A DNA stretch of 64,000 nt, from positions 868,001 to 932,000 of the forward strand of contig NZ_NQYC01000001.1 of NCBI RefSeq assembly GCF_003600835.1, given 5' to 3'. The stretch comes from Bacillus sp. PK3_68. Its GTDB lineage: Bacteria > Bacillota > Bacilli > Bacillales > Domibacillaceae. A program made the position numbers and the translations under genes. Positions 38,135 through 46,263 of this stretch are shown here, one piece after another; within the stretch, counting starts at the first letter, position 1; every line of letters starts with the position of its first letter. The notes under the pieces were generated by a model. It saw only the letters and a program-made list of their open reading frames with translations, had not been told where the DNA came from and did no database searches.

Positions 38135-38608
38135 TTATTTTAATTTTTCCTGCAGGGCTTTCTCTACATGACTTGGTATGTATTCAGATACGCTGCCATT
38201 ATGAGAGTAAATTTCCTTTACGATACTCGAACTAAGAAAGGAATATTTTTCACTTGAATGGATGAAAAATGTTTCCGCTCCTCTGTATAAGCTTTTATTC
38301 ACCATGGCCATTTGTGCTTCATACGCATAATCCGTTACTGTTCTTAAGCCTTTAACAATGGCCCTTATATCGTTTTTCTTCATATAATCGACAAGCAAGC
38401 CTTGAAATGCCGTTACTTTTATTTTTTCGTTGCCAACGAACGCTCTTTCAATCATCCCCTTCCTCTCTTCAATAGAAAAGAGAGGACTTTTCTTCGAATT
38501 CACCATGACAGCTACTATTAGCTCATCGAAAAAATCACTTGCTCTATTGATAATATCAATATGTCCATTTGTAACCGGATCAAAGCTTCCTGGGTATATA
38601 GCTTTCAT
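38135..38608 (-). CDS. coaD: Phosphopantetheine adenylyltransferase
   Basis: A 157-residue nucleotidyltransferase for the fourth step of coenzyme A synthesis: 4'-phosphopantetheine plus ATP gives dephospho-CoA. The PGSFDPVTNGHIDII motif with T/HxGH is at residues 6-20, and SEKYSFLSSSIVKEI near 120 is the second ATP site (ISSTxxR-like). ATG at 38606-38608 follows GGAGAATG. In B. subtilis coaD lies next to rsmD and ylbJ; those are absent here, so the locus is rearranged. Confidence 0.96.
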   Translation of the reverse strand: MKAIYPGSFDPVTNGHIDIINRASDFFDELIVAVMVNSKKSPLFSIEERKGMIERAFVGNEKIKVTAFQGLLVDYMKKNDIRAIVKGLRTVTDYAYEAQMAMVNKSLYRGAETFFIHSSEKYSFLSSSIVKEIYSHNGSVSEYIPSHVEKALQEKLK

Positions 38609-38814
38609 TTCATTCTCCTGGTTTTTTGTTAATAATAACATTTGCCTCGGTGTGATTGGAATAGTTTTATCTTTTCCATGTTAATTTATCCAATGCTCCT
38701 TTACTCCATTGCGGCCTGGCAAGGTCTTCTTTTTATTACTTGGACAGCTTAAGATGCTACTTGAATTCCAGATTTTCCTTTCATTCATATATGTAAATCG
38801 GAGAGAGAGCGATA

Positions 38815-39162
38815 TTATTCATACCGGTCATCTTTCCGTATAGTTGGATGGAAGAGCTTAACTTTGGATGCACCTCTATCCTTGCTTTCCACTCGGTCTT
38901 TTTCATCTTTCTTTAACAATCCATCTAATATTTTTAAAGCGTCCTCAAACTCTTTATAATTAATTTGCTTAGTCGCCAATAAAGAGCAAAGCATCGCATA
39001 AGCAACCGGTTTAGTATCCATCTCTACTATGACATGAATATCAACATCAGAATTCCCGCTATTTTCAACTTCCGCTTGTCTGAATTCATTGTCATCCATT
39101 CTTCTTTCCCAAAATGGTCGGCTATTTCTATAGCCAAATGGAAATCTTTGTGGCTCAGCCAT
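38815..39162 (-). CDS. Hypothetical hydrophilic protein
   Basis: A 115-residue protein starting MAEPQRFPFGYRNSRPFWER, with a middle IHVIVEMDTKPVAYAMLCSL and a charged tail. AAAGGAG is present 7 bases before ATG. It is the partner of the N/D-rich gene 66 bases upstream, and the two share a V-D/E-N-SGN-S/T-DV/S-x-I motif style. A spore-surface role is only a guess. Confidence 0.6.
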   Translation of the reverse strand: MAEPQRFPFGYRNSRPFWERRMDDNEFRQAEVENSGNSDVDIHVIVEMDTKPVAYAMLCSLLATKQINYKEFEDALKILDGLLKKDEKDRVESKDRGASKVKLFHPTIRKDDRYE

Positions 39163-39227
39163 TTTATTTTCTCCTTTCCATTCATTTTTAGGTGGAAAGA
39201 ACAGCTGACTCTTCCCACCCTATAACA

Positions 39228-39623
39228 TTAAATATCAAATCGTTGATTCTGTTCTTGATCTTGGTCTTGGTCCTGGTCTTGGTCTTGGTCTTGGTCTTGA
39301 TTTGAATTTGCTCTTGAGCGTACCCTTGCAGTAGAATCTGAATCAACACGAATATCGAAACGGACACTCGTATTACCGCTGTTAGAAACTCTTGCAATGT
39401 TTGTATTACGGTCAATGTTTTTCAAGTCATTGTCATTATCATTGTCATTTCGCAAATCAATTTCATCTCTATTTTGCAAATTGCTTCTTACGTCAATATC
39501 ATCTTCAATGTCCACATTTGTTCTTACGCGGTTTTCTGAATTAGATCTTGAATTTCCGTTGTTGCCATTGTTGCCTCGGTTTCTATTGCCTCGGTTGTTG
39601 CCTGGGAACCATATTTCACTCAT
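39228..39623 (-). CDS. Asn/Asp-rich repeat protein
   Basis: A 131-residue, highly hydrophilic protein with no signal peptide. Its N-terminus is NRG/NG-rich, the middle is rich in ND, and near the C-terminus a DQ dipeptide is repeated about eight times. The repeat is encoded by tandem hexamers at 39255-39296. GGGGG lies seven bases before ATG. Such composition is common in spore coat or exosporium proteins of Bacillus, but I see no defined domain. Confidence 0.6.
   Translation of the reverse strand: MSEIWFPGNNRGNRNRGNNGNNGNSRSNSENRVRTNVDIEDDIDVRSNLQNRDEIDLRNDNDNDNDLKNIDRNTNIARVSNSGNTSVRFDIRVDSDSTARVRSRANSNQDQDQDQDQDQDQDQEQNQRFDI
39255..39296. repeat. Tandem hexamer repeat in the N/D-rich gene
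   Basis: Seven consecutive copies of TTGGTC (two with one change) on the plus strand, coding Asp-Gln dipeptides on the minus strand. The count is likely variable between strains through slippage. Confidence 0.85.
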
Positions 39624-39790
39624 GCTTTATCCCCCTTTCTGTTTCTTACTATAATTTATTCCTCAGGAATGTTTTTGAATGGACAAACTTCTCAGGTTAT
39701 TAGCTTGTTTTTGTGAGAAAGAATAATATGAGAACGTTTGTCACAAGATATATGTTGATTGGACTCTATATTAGAAATGAGGATAAGTCG

Positions 39791-40648
39791 ATGTACTACT
39801 ATAAAGAGGAATTAATCAATATTATTAAGCCTGATCAGCCCGATCCTGAAGCCGCAAAAGTCCTGCAGGAGATCTTGGGTGGTCATTTTGGTGAAATGCG
39901 AACCATGATGCAATTTTTCTTTCAGAGCTCTAATTTTCGAGGAAAAGACACCCAATATCGCGATTTGCTCCGCGGCATATTCTTAGAAGAAATTGCCCAT
40001 GTAGAGCTTGTTCAAAATACGATTAATCAATTGCTGAACGGCTCGGGAGAATCCGCTGTTCCGGGAAATGCTGGGATGGACGGAGCTCCTCTTGATGATG
40101 CGGTTAGGCATGCCAATCCCCACCATTATATTATTGGCGCCCAAGCCTCCCTTCCCGTAGACGCGAGCGGAAATCCATGGAATGGATCGTGGGTATACAG
40201 CCACGGGAACCTCATTGGGGACCTGCTTGATAACTTAGTTCTTGAATCTACTGGAGTTTTGCAAAAAACACGCATTTATGAAATGAGCTCCAACCAAACA
40301 TTCCGTGAAACACTCGCTTTTTTAATCGTCAGGGATAACGCCCACCAAAATGCTTTTGCAAAGGCACTCGAGACACTGGGCGTTGATTGGGGTAAGCTAT
40401 TCCCTGTTCCTAATTATGATATCAATAAATATCCTGAATGCAGAAAATATGTGGAAATGGGGTATCATAATGCCCAATTTAACTTTAGATTGGATCCAAC
40501 AAGAATCGGTGAGATTTTCCAAGGACCATCACCGAGCCGGAACAAGGGAGACCTGTCGGTTATAGATCCGCCGAAAGGTTTTCCTGTTCCAGCCTTACCA
40601 GAGATGCCTAACGAACATAGCCCTGGAACAAGGGATTTAAATTTCTAA
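39791..40648 (+). CDS. Manganese-catalase-family protein
   Basis: About 285 residues. The dinuclear Mn site is expected from the family pattern: Glu in ILGGHFGEMRTMMQ, EEIAHVE and NPHHYI near residues 25-115, and ESTGVLQKT with RDNAHQNAF near 160-200. The best start is ATG at 39791 (MYYYKEELIN), eight bases after GAGGATAA; the longer frame from 39713 has no conserved sequence. It removes H2O2 and resembles coat-associated CotJC/YdbD proteins of Bacillus. A terminator follows. Confidence 0.88.
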   Translation: MYYYKEELINIIKPDQPDPEAAKVLQEILGGHFGEMRTMMQFFFQSSNFRGKDTQYRDLLRGIFLEEIAHVELVQNTINQLLNGSGESAVPGNAGMDGAPLDDAVRHANPHHYIIGAQASLPVDASGNPWNGSWVYSHGNLIGDLLDNLVLESTGVLQKTRIYEMSSNQTFRETLAFLIVRDNAHQNAFAKALETLGVDWGKLFPVPNYDINKYPECRKYVEMGYHNAQFNFRLDPTRIGEIFQGPSPSRNKGDLSVIDPPKGFPVPALPEMPNEHSPGTRDLNF

Positions 40649-40662
40649 AAGTAGGTTTAGAC

Positions 40663-40697
40663 AAAAATCCTACTAGTTGACGGCAAAACGGATTTTT
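40663..40697 (+). terminator. Terminator of the Mn-catalase gene
   Basis: AAAAATCC and GGATTTTT arms around a 19-base loop. A second hairpin (AGGCTGTCCTC/GAGGGCAGCCT, 40742-40782) lies downstream. The rest of the stretch up to 41035 holds no gene. Confidence 0.65.
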
Positions 40698-41035
40698 AGC
40701 TTCTTTTTGTCCCGGCTATACTTTAGTCAAACCTATAAAATAGGCTGTCCTCTTCCAATTAGACTAACATGGAGGGCAGCCTTCCTTTCGTTTCTATATT
40801 TTTTCATCTAGAATTTTCAAGTGACATATTCCGACTATTTTTTGCATTTTTTTCATTATCCCGGTTGCCCTTCTGCTAAATAAATAGTAATATGGTCGTG
40901 GACCCTTAGTCTAATATATACCAAGCGTTTTATCCATTGAAGAACAAGCAATTGAACAGTAACTTTTACATGCTTTGTCTCTTTTACATCGCTTTATTAT
41001 AGGCACTCCACTGTTCATCTATTGAACGATTGCTA

Positions 41036-41132
41036 TAATTCATTGAGGGGCAAACTCCATGAAAATGGGGGACGCAAAGCCACGGGCCTACAACAGTGAT
41101 TCTGTCATGGCAGCCGGGTTGCCAAGTTGAAT
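41036..41132 (+). promoter_or_regulatory. Cyclic di-GMP-I (GEMM) riboswitch
   Basis: The conserved GEMM core is clear: GGGGCAAAC at 41047, GGGGGACGCAAAGCCACGGG at about 41067-41086 (the GACGCAAAGCC joining region and tetraloop receptor side) and GGCAGCCGGGTTGCC at 41109-41123. The aptamer is closed by ATTCATTG with the TGAAT end near 41132. A hairpin CAAGTTGAA/TTTCAACTTG (41123-41146) overlaps its 3' end and may be the expression platform. It lies 70 bases before the CheY-like gene at 41202. Confidence 0.93.
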
Positions 41133-41201
41133 ATCTTTCAACTTGCTTATACAGCATTGCCTTCTCTGAATGTACTGTAAATTTTAGTGAAGGTGTGAAA
41201 T

Positions 41202-41555
41202 ATGGAGAAATCAGTATTAGTCGTTGACGATTCACTTTTTATGAGAACTTGGCTAAAAAGCATTTTAAAGGACAATGGTTATGAAGTATTAGAAGCAGCC
41301 GATGGTTTAGAGGCGATAGATTTCTATGCTCTTTATAAGCCGAATCTAGTTTTAATGGACATTACGATGAATAAATTAAATGGTATAGAAGCTTTAAAGG
41401 AGATTATGTCATTGGATCTTTCCGCGAAAGTGGTCATGTGTTCTTCTCTGGGCCAAAAACAGCTTATAATGGAAGCTCTAAAAATAGGAGCTAAAGATTT
41501 TATTGTGAAGCCTTACTTTGATCGATTAATTCCAGTGCTGAATAATGTAAATTAA
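41202..41555 (+). CDS. CheY-like single-domain response regulator
   Basis: A 117-residue receiver domain with no output domain. The acidic pocket is VVDDS (D9-D10 region), the phospho-acceptor is LMDITM near residue 54, the switch Ser is in VVMCSSLGQ near 86, and Lys is in FIVKPYF near 106. It is close to chemotaxis CheY in motif style. GGTGTG before ATG is weak. A c-di-GMP riboswitch controls it, which ties this regulator to motility or sessile-state switching. Confidence 0.9.
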   Translation: MEKSVLVVDDSLFMRTWLKSILKDNGYEVLEAADGLEAIDFYALYKPNLVLMDITMNKLNGIEALKEIMSLDLSAKVVMCSSLGQKQLIMEALKIGAKDFIVKPYFDRLIPVLNNVN

Positions 41556-41827
41556 TTTCTGACAGACTAAAGCAGTAGCTGTTCTTGAGATTATTTTAAC
41601 TTTTCCTATCTTTATAGCATTCTGTTTTATTCTTATCCTTAGCTTCTCTCTCCCTTTTAAAGGGGGTGTCGCAAGCTATGAAGGACTTCTATTTTTCTTT
41701 TCATCAAATGATGTAACTTTTTTGAATCTTCTGTCGAAACACTTTTTCTTCGTTTTTTCTGGTTGTATAATATATCCAAACGCGTACGAACGTGAATTTT
41801 CAGATATATGATTAGGAGAGATAAAAG

Positions 41828-42013
41828 GTGGTTATACAGGAAACACTTGAAGAGTTAAGTATTCGAATCAATCAGGTGCGTCATTTAATGATTTCAACCG
41901 GCCTGCGCAAAGGGCTCGATGATGATGAGACTTTAAAATATAGCGAAGAATTGGACGAGCTTATTAATAAATATCAACTGGTTACCTGGCCTTGCCTATC
42001 AAAAACTAACTGA
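41828..42013 (+). CDS. Spo0E-family aspartyl-phosphate phosphatase
   Basis: A 61-residue protein of the Spo0E/YisI type. It has two short helices with the LEELSIRINQVRHLMIS and SEELDELINKYQ pattern; the signature SxxLDxxI is SEELDELIN. The start is GTG, seven bases after GGAGAG. Family members dephosphorylate Spo0A~P and so delay sporulation. A paralogue is at 51578-51754. Confidence 0.88.
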   Translation: MVIQETLEELSIRINQVRHLMISTGLRKGLDDDETLKYSEELDELINKYQLVTWPCLSKTN

Positions 42014-42094
42014 GCAGACTATTGGTTTTTAATCTAACTGCCTTCTATCGTTTGCTTTTCTATTAATAGATTAAAAATTTCCCCAGCTTTCTTT

Positions 42095-42123
42095 GCATAT
42101 CTTGCTCATTTCTGGGTAAATTA
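42095..42123 (+). promoter_or_regulatory. Candidate forespore (SigF/SigG) promoter
   Basis: GCATA (42095-42099) and GGGTAAATTA (42114-42123) with a 14-base spacer. The second box fits the GGnnAnAnTR pattern of SigF/SigG promoters exactly. The spacer is one base short of the usual 15, which lowers certainty. The predicted start is near 42130, the first base of a structured RNA. Confidence 0.55.
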
Positions 42124-42129
42124 CTTGCA

Positions 42130-42209
42130 ATCAAGGTTACGGCATCCACCTTCACACGCCAATGCCAACGAGAAAAACCTTGATTAGCCGGGCCAATGTC
42201 CGGCTTTTT
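42130..42209 (+). ncRNA. Structured small RNA with its own terminator; candidate CsfG-type sRNA
   Basis: A 10-base outer stem AATCAAGGTT (42129-42138) pairs with AACCTTGATT (42176-42185). Inside it GGCAT pairs with ATGCC around a C-rich loop CCACCTTCACACGCCA. It is followed at once by a terminator AGCCGG-GCCAATGT-CCGGCT-TTTTC. A forespore-type promoter lies upstream. CsfG is a small RNA of Bacillus made in the forespore near ylbG-coaD; coaD here is 3.5 kb away. I know that background but cannot align the sequence from memory, so the name is a hypothesis. No open frame of note on the plus strand. Confidence 0.6.
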
Positions 42210-42368
42210 CGTTATTTTCTTACTCCATTAAAAAGGAGAGAATCACCCAATTTAACCATTTTAATGAATATGACGAACAGACTCTTCCTGCTATAAGGTT
42301 AGAATATCATACCACTAATCGCCCTCTAGCGCTGTTTCTGTTTTTCTAGCAGTTAAACAATAAAAAGT

Positions 42369-42414
42369 CCTGGCCTGTCGTTTGATTATCTTATTTATCA
42401 AACGACAGGCCAGG
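42369..42414 (-). terminator. Terminator of the amino-acid ABC transporter operon
   Basis: A perfect 18-base stem, CCTGGCCTGTCGTTTGAT with ATCAAACGACAGGCCAGG, loop of ten; on the minus strand followed by ACTTTTTATTG. Confidence 0.9.
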
Positions 42415-42465
42415 CTGCTTAACAATGATTTATGGAAGGATGGCTATAAAAGGATGAATCACTCT

Positions 42466-43221
42466 CTATTCTTCCTTTACGCGCATTAAAAATCGTTTCG
42501 TCCGTTCTTCCTTAGGGCGACTAAATATTTCTTCAGAGGTGCCTTCCTCTACGATAACTCCTCCATCCATAAAAATAACACGATCAGCGACCTCTCTCGC
42601 AAAGTTCATTTCATGTGTTACTACGACCATGGTCATCCCTTCTTGTGCTAAATCTTTCATAACCTGGAGTACTTCCCTCACTAACTCCGGGTCTAATGCA
42701 GAAGTAGGTTCGTCATAGAGCATGACCATCGGCTTCATGGAAAGCGCGCGTGCGATGGCTACCCTCTGCTGTTGTCCTCCTGAAAGCTGAGAAGGGTAGT
42801 GATCACATCGTTCACCGAGCCCGACTTTTTCAAGTAATGTTCTTGCCAACTTTCTTGCTTCCTCGGGTTTCACTCCTTGAACAACTACGGGCCCTTCCAT
42901 TACATTTTCAATAGCCGTTTTATGTGGAAACAAATTAAATTGTTGAAAAACAAATCCTGTGCTTTTTCGTAACTCTCTGATTTCCGATTTTCGCTTTCTA
43001 TTGGATACTCCGTCTGCTAAAACTTCATGCTTTCCGATTTGGATGACCCCTTCTGTCGGTTCTTCTAAAAAGGTTAAACAGCGAAGCAAGGTAGATTTAC
43101 CAGAGCCGCTTGGACCCATTAACACTACTACTTCACTTTTATTGACCGTTAAATCAATGCCTCGAAGAACTTCGTTCGTGCCAAATCTCTTTTTAAGATT
43201 AGTTAATTGAATAATACTCAT
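42466..43221 (-). CDS. Amino-acid ABC transporter ATP-binding protein
   Basis: A 251-residue ABC ATPase of the polar amino-acid (GlnQ/ArtP) type. Walker [10 protein letters not shown] is at about 35-43, the Q-loop [11 protein letters not shown] near 90, the signature LSGGQQQRV near 145, Walker [13 protein letters not shown] near 168 and the His switch VTHEMNF. It drives uptake with the permease gene 39 bases upstream and is last in the operon. Confidence 0.95.
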   Translation of the reverse strand: MSIIQLTNLKKRFGTNEVLRGIDLTVNKSEVVVLMGPSGSGKSTLLRCLTFLEEPTEGVIQIGKHEVLADGVSNRKRKSEIRELRKSTGFVFQQFNLFPHKTAIENVMEGPVVVQGVKPEEARKLARTLLEKVGLGERCDHYPSQLSGGQQQRVAIARALSMKPMVMLYDEPTSALDPELVREVLQVMKDLAQEGMTMVVVTHEMNFAREVADRVIFMDGGVIVEEGTSEEIFSRPKEERTKRFLMRVKEE

Positions 43222-43260
43222 AGACCTCTCCCTTTACATCGATATTGAGAAGCTGTATTT

Positions 43261-43917
43261 TCAAAGCGCAATATGCTGGGAAGTACGTTTTTCTAATTTG
43301 TCGAGCATGATAGAAAAAACCGTAATAATAATCCAATAAATAGCAGCTGCTAATAAATAAATCGTTAACGGCTCAAATGTTTTAGCGATAAGAAGAGATG
43401 ACATTTGCAAGAGCTCTGTAACGGTAATAACGGATATAAGGGAGGTATCTTTAATCAGAACAATAAATGTGTTGGACATAGTTGGAATAGCAATACGAAG
43501 ACTTTGAGGAAGAATAATTCTTCTTAAAGCCTGCCAATACGTCATCCCCAAAGATACAGAAGCCTCCATTTGGCCTTTATCAACAGATAAGATGGAAGCA
43601 CGAAAGGATTCTGACAAATAAGCTCCGGCATTCAAGCTCAACGCAAGAATACCTGAAGGGATAGGATCTAACTCAATGTTCACTTGAGGTAAGCCATAAT
43701 AAATCACAAAAACTTGCACCAATAACGGCGTTCCCCGAAACATAGACACGTAAGCCGACGACACAACCTCTAGTAATTTGATTTTTGATATCCTTGCTAA
43801 GGCTGTTAAAAAACCAAGAACAAGAGCTATTAAAATGGATACTACCGCCAGAAAGATCGTCATTAAGGTGGCATTTAATAATGTTGGCAAAGACTCAATG
43901 ATTATTGATAAATCCAT
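43261..43917 (-). CDS. Amino-acid ABC transporter permease
   Basis: About 218 residues with five or so helices, HisM/GlnP family. The EAA loop is EASVSLGMTYWQALRRIILPQSLR, which contacts the ATPase. ATG at 43915-43917 follows TTGGAGGAAAC, and the longer frame from 43983 has no conserved sequence. It lies 62 bases downstream of the saccharopine-dehydrogenase-like gene. Confidence 0.93.
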   Translation of the reverse strand: MDLSIIIESLPTLLNATLMTIFLAVVSILIALVLGFLTALARISKIKLLEVVSSAYVSMFRGTPLLVQVFVIYYGLPQVNIELDPIPSGILALSLNAGAYLSESFRASILSVDKGQMEASVSLGMTYWQALRRIILPQSLRIAIPTMSNTFIVLIKDTSLISVITVTELLQMSSLLIAKTFEPLTIYLLAAAIYWIIITVFSIMLDKLEKRTSQHIAL

Positions 43918-43979
43918 GAAGTTTCCTCCAATCTCACTATCTTGCAATTCAAAGAATATGCTGAAAGGGAAAATCCCCG

Positions 43980-45134
43980 TCAAACTAACGCTTCTTCTTT
44001 AAAGAATATCTCAATCCCTAACTTGCTTAACTCTTCTATAAAAGGGTTGAATTTTTCCTTAATGATGACATTTTCAATAGGCACCACTCCCGTATCTGTT
44101 ACCTTTTTCAATGCGATCCAATTAGTGATTAACATGGCTGGGAGAGCAGTCGTTTTTGCCATGGATGTAATGTTCCTCTCCTGATCGTATAGATCAATCA
44201 TTTCCCATGTATATTTTGTCTGCCGTCCATCCTTTATGCCACTTACTTCCACCCTTACAACGGTAATGTCTTCCTTAGAGCCTCCTAGCATTTTTGGGGC
44301 CAATACTTTTTCTGAATAAGCGCGAGGGCTGATTTGATACCCATTAATCTCTATAGGTTGTTCATCTAAAAATCCTAACTGTCTCAGAGTATCCATCTTC
44401 TCCCAATGACCTTCATAGCGCACAGTTTTCTCATATAGCTTTTTCACTTTGTCTTTGAGCGTATAGGCCGTGCTATGTGCATCTGTAATGACTGCTTCAC
44501 AATGACCTACAGGATCAGGGAACGTTAACTTTTCCAATCCTGACAATGGAGGCAGTTCGACCAGCTCGCCGTTTTCGGCCGCCAGCGCAGGCCTTGTGTA
44601 AAGTCCTAATACGCTTTCTAATCGAAATACTACTTGGTACCATAATGGAGGCACCGGATATCTTGGAATCCCTCCACAAATCATTACTGCCTCGTCTGCT
44701 TCATCCAGCAATTCGATCCCTTGAGCAGCGAGAAAGTTCGTTATCCCCGGGGCTACACCACAGCCTGGCATGATAATCACGCCTGCTTCTTTTGCCTGTT
44801 TATCTAATTTCATTTTTTCCTCAAAGTTTGATCCGACGAGATCTACCAAGTGACACTTGGCTGATATAGCCGCTTTGATAGCTGGCAAGCTTAGGGAATG
44901 CGGCAAGCATGCCACCGCAATATCTACATTTTTCAACACCTCTTCGATGGCTTGCTCCGTCTGAAGAGAAGCTTCTTTTCCAATTGCTTTTGGGTTATTA
45001 GCAACTTCTAAGCATTTCTTTACACTAGTTGAATTTCCATCGACTGCAAGAACGGATTCAATATTAGAAAACTTCACAAGTTCACTTACTACGGTTGTAC
45101 CAATCATTCCAGTTCCTAAAACAGCTACACGCAT
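43980..45134 (-). CDS. Saccharopine dehydrogenase-like (lysine dehydrogenase-type) enzyme
   Basis: A 384-residue protein with N-terminal NAD(P) site VLGTGMIGTTV and HLVDLVGSNF near 110. A catalytic domain with PGCGVAPGITNFLA near 150 and GGIPRYPVPPLWY near 180 follows, as in L-lysine 6-dehydrogenase and saccharopine reductase. AAGGGGG precedes ATG. It is embedded in an amino-acid ABC transporter operon, between the binding-protein and permease genes, so it probably acts on the amino acid imported, with lysine as the best guess. Confidence 0.82.
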   Translation of the reverse strand: MRVAVLGTGMIGTTVVSELVKFSNIESVLAVDGNSTSVKKCLEVANNPKAIGKEASLQTEQAIEEVLKNVDIAVACLPHSLSLPAIKAAISAKCHLVDLVGSNFEEKMKLDKQAKEAGVIIMPGCGVAPGITNFLAAQGIELLDEADEAVMICGGIPRYPVPPLWYQVVFRLESVLGLYTRPALAAENGELVELPPLSGLEKLTFPDPVGHCEAVITDAHSTAYTLKDKVKKLYEKTVRYEGHWEKMDTLRQLGFLDEQPIEINGYQISPRAYSEKVLAPKMLGGSKEDITVVRVEVSGIKDGRQTKYTWEMIDLYDQERNITSMAKTTALPAMLITNWIALKKVTDTGVVPIENVIIKEKFNPFIEELSKLGIEIFFKEEALV

Positions 45135-45217
45135 ATCAACAACCCCCTTATTAGTCTTAAAAGAGCAGGGGTATCTTGAAGAGTCAGATACCCCCCTTTC
45201 ATTTTGATCTGAACAGT

Positions 45218-46021
45218 TTATTTATTCAGCGGTTCAGTCCCAAACCACTTTTTGTAAATTTCATTGTACGTACCATCTTCTTTCATTTCAGCTAAAGATT
45301 TATTTACCTCTTCTAAGAAATCTTCATTGCCTTTTTTAACGGCCATCCCAATCTCATCTTTATTTAAAATATCGCTTGAAATTTGAAGAGGAAGATTGTT
45401 CTCTTTGATGTTATAACTCATTAATAATTGGTCATTGATAATCACATCTAGTCTTTTATTCACCAGATCCTGTACATAATCATTTACAGCTTTGTATAAT
45501 TTCACGTTTGCTCCATCAACGCTTTTAGCAACTTCTTCAAAGGTAGTTCCGCCTCCTACCCCAACTTCTTTGCCTTTTATATCTTCCAGCTTTTTGATGT
45601 TGCTGGTATCTTTTCTAGTAATTAAAACCGATCCGGTAACAACATAAGGATCTGTAAAGTCTACACTCTTTTTTCGCTCTTCAGTTACTGTCATCTGCCC
45701 AATGATAATATCAAATTTATCCGCCTTCAGTCCTCCGATCAGACTATCCCACTTTGTTGCCACAAATTCGGTCTTTGCCCCTAAACGCTTAGCTATTTCA
45801 TTTGAAATATCTACATCAAATCCTTTGTACTTTTGGTTATCATCCAAATAATTAAATGGCGGGTATGTCCCCTCAAAACCTACTTTTAAAGTCTTTGAGT
45901 GTTTAACTCTATCCGTTACTTTTTGCTTCTCGTTCCCGCTAACCGCTTTTTCTCCACCGCATCCCGCCATCATGCTAATGAGCAACAACACAACAATTGA
46001 TAGACCAAGTCTTTTCTTCAT
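45218..46021 (-). CDS. Amino-acid ABC transporter substrate-binding lipoprotein
   Basis: A 267-residue SBP_bac_3 protein. The lipobox is SMMAGC (Cys near 21). FEGTYPPFNYLDDN, GFDVDISNEIAKRLG, DIIIGQMTVTEERKKSVDFTDPY and the closing NEIYKKWFG are family features. GGGGGTTAT is upstream. It is first in the operon. Ligand is not clear from the pocket; a basic or neutral amino acid is likely. Confidence 0.93.
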   Translation of the reverse strand: MKKRLGLSIVVLLLISMMAGCGGEKAVSGNEKQKVTDRVKHSKTLKVGFEGTYPPFNYLDDNQKYKGFDVDISNEIAKRLGAKTEFVATKWDSLIGGLKADKFDIIIGQMTVTEERKKSVDFTDPYVVTGSVLITRKDTSNIKKLEDIKGKEVGVGGGTTFEEVAKSVDGANVKLYKAVNDYVQDLVNKRLDVIINDQLLMSYNIKENNLPLQISSDILNKDEIGMAVKKGNEDFLEEVNKSLAEMKEDGTYNEIYKKWFGTEPLNK

Positions 46022-46127
46022 CCCTATAACCCCCTTTTTTAATAATCATTTTGGTAGCGTTTTCATTTGGTGATTCCTTGCTTTTCTTTTGAAAATTAGC
46101 CTCTAACATGATTGAAATATGTAGATC

Positions 46128-46158
46128 AAAATTGTAGACCAAGATTGTACTACAATTT
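46128..46158. promoter_or_regulatory. Inverted repeat operator between the ABC operon and gntR-type gene
   Basis: AAAATTGTAG (46128-46137) and CTACAATTT (46150-46158) form an inverted repeat with a 12-base centre. It lies between two divergent genes, the usual location for a GntR operator. A related half site, TATGTAGATC, is just to the left. Confidence 0.6.
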
Positions 46159-46263
46159 ATTTTAGTGTATACTAAAGAAAATATAATTGTCAATATTTTT
46201 AGAAAATTATAAACAATATAACTTTTTCTCTTTTACTTCAAACAGGAGCAGGTGAGTATTTCT

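Noticed and set aside
39255-39296. Regular hexamer repeat considered as a CRISPR or satellite
   Set aside because: The unit is six bases, inside a coding frame and without spacers; it encodes Asp-Gln dipeptides.
40984-41235. A minus-strand frame over the riboswitch
   Set aside because: The plus strand carries an unambiguous c-di-GMP aptamer here, so the frame is incidental.
42119-42210. Minus-strand open frame of about 50 codons (PDIGPANQGFSRWHWRVK part) over the small RNA
   Set aside because: No start codon or ribosome binding site, and the region forms a coherent stem-loop RNA with a terminator on the plus strand. It remains a possible protein remnant.
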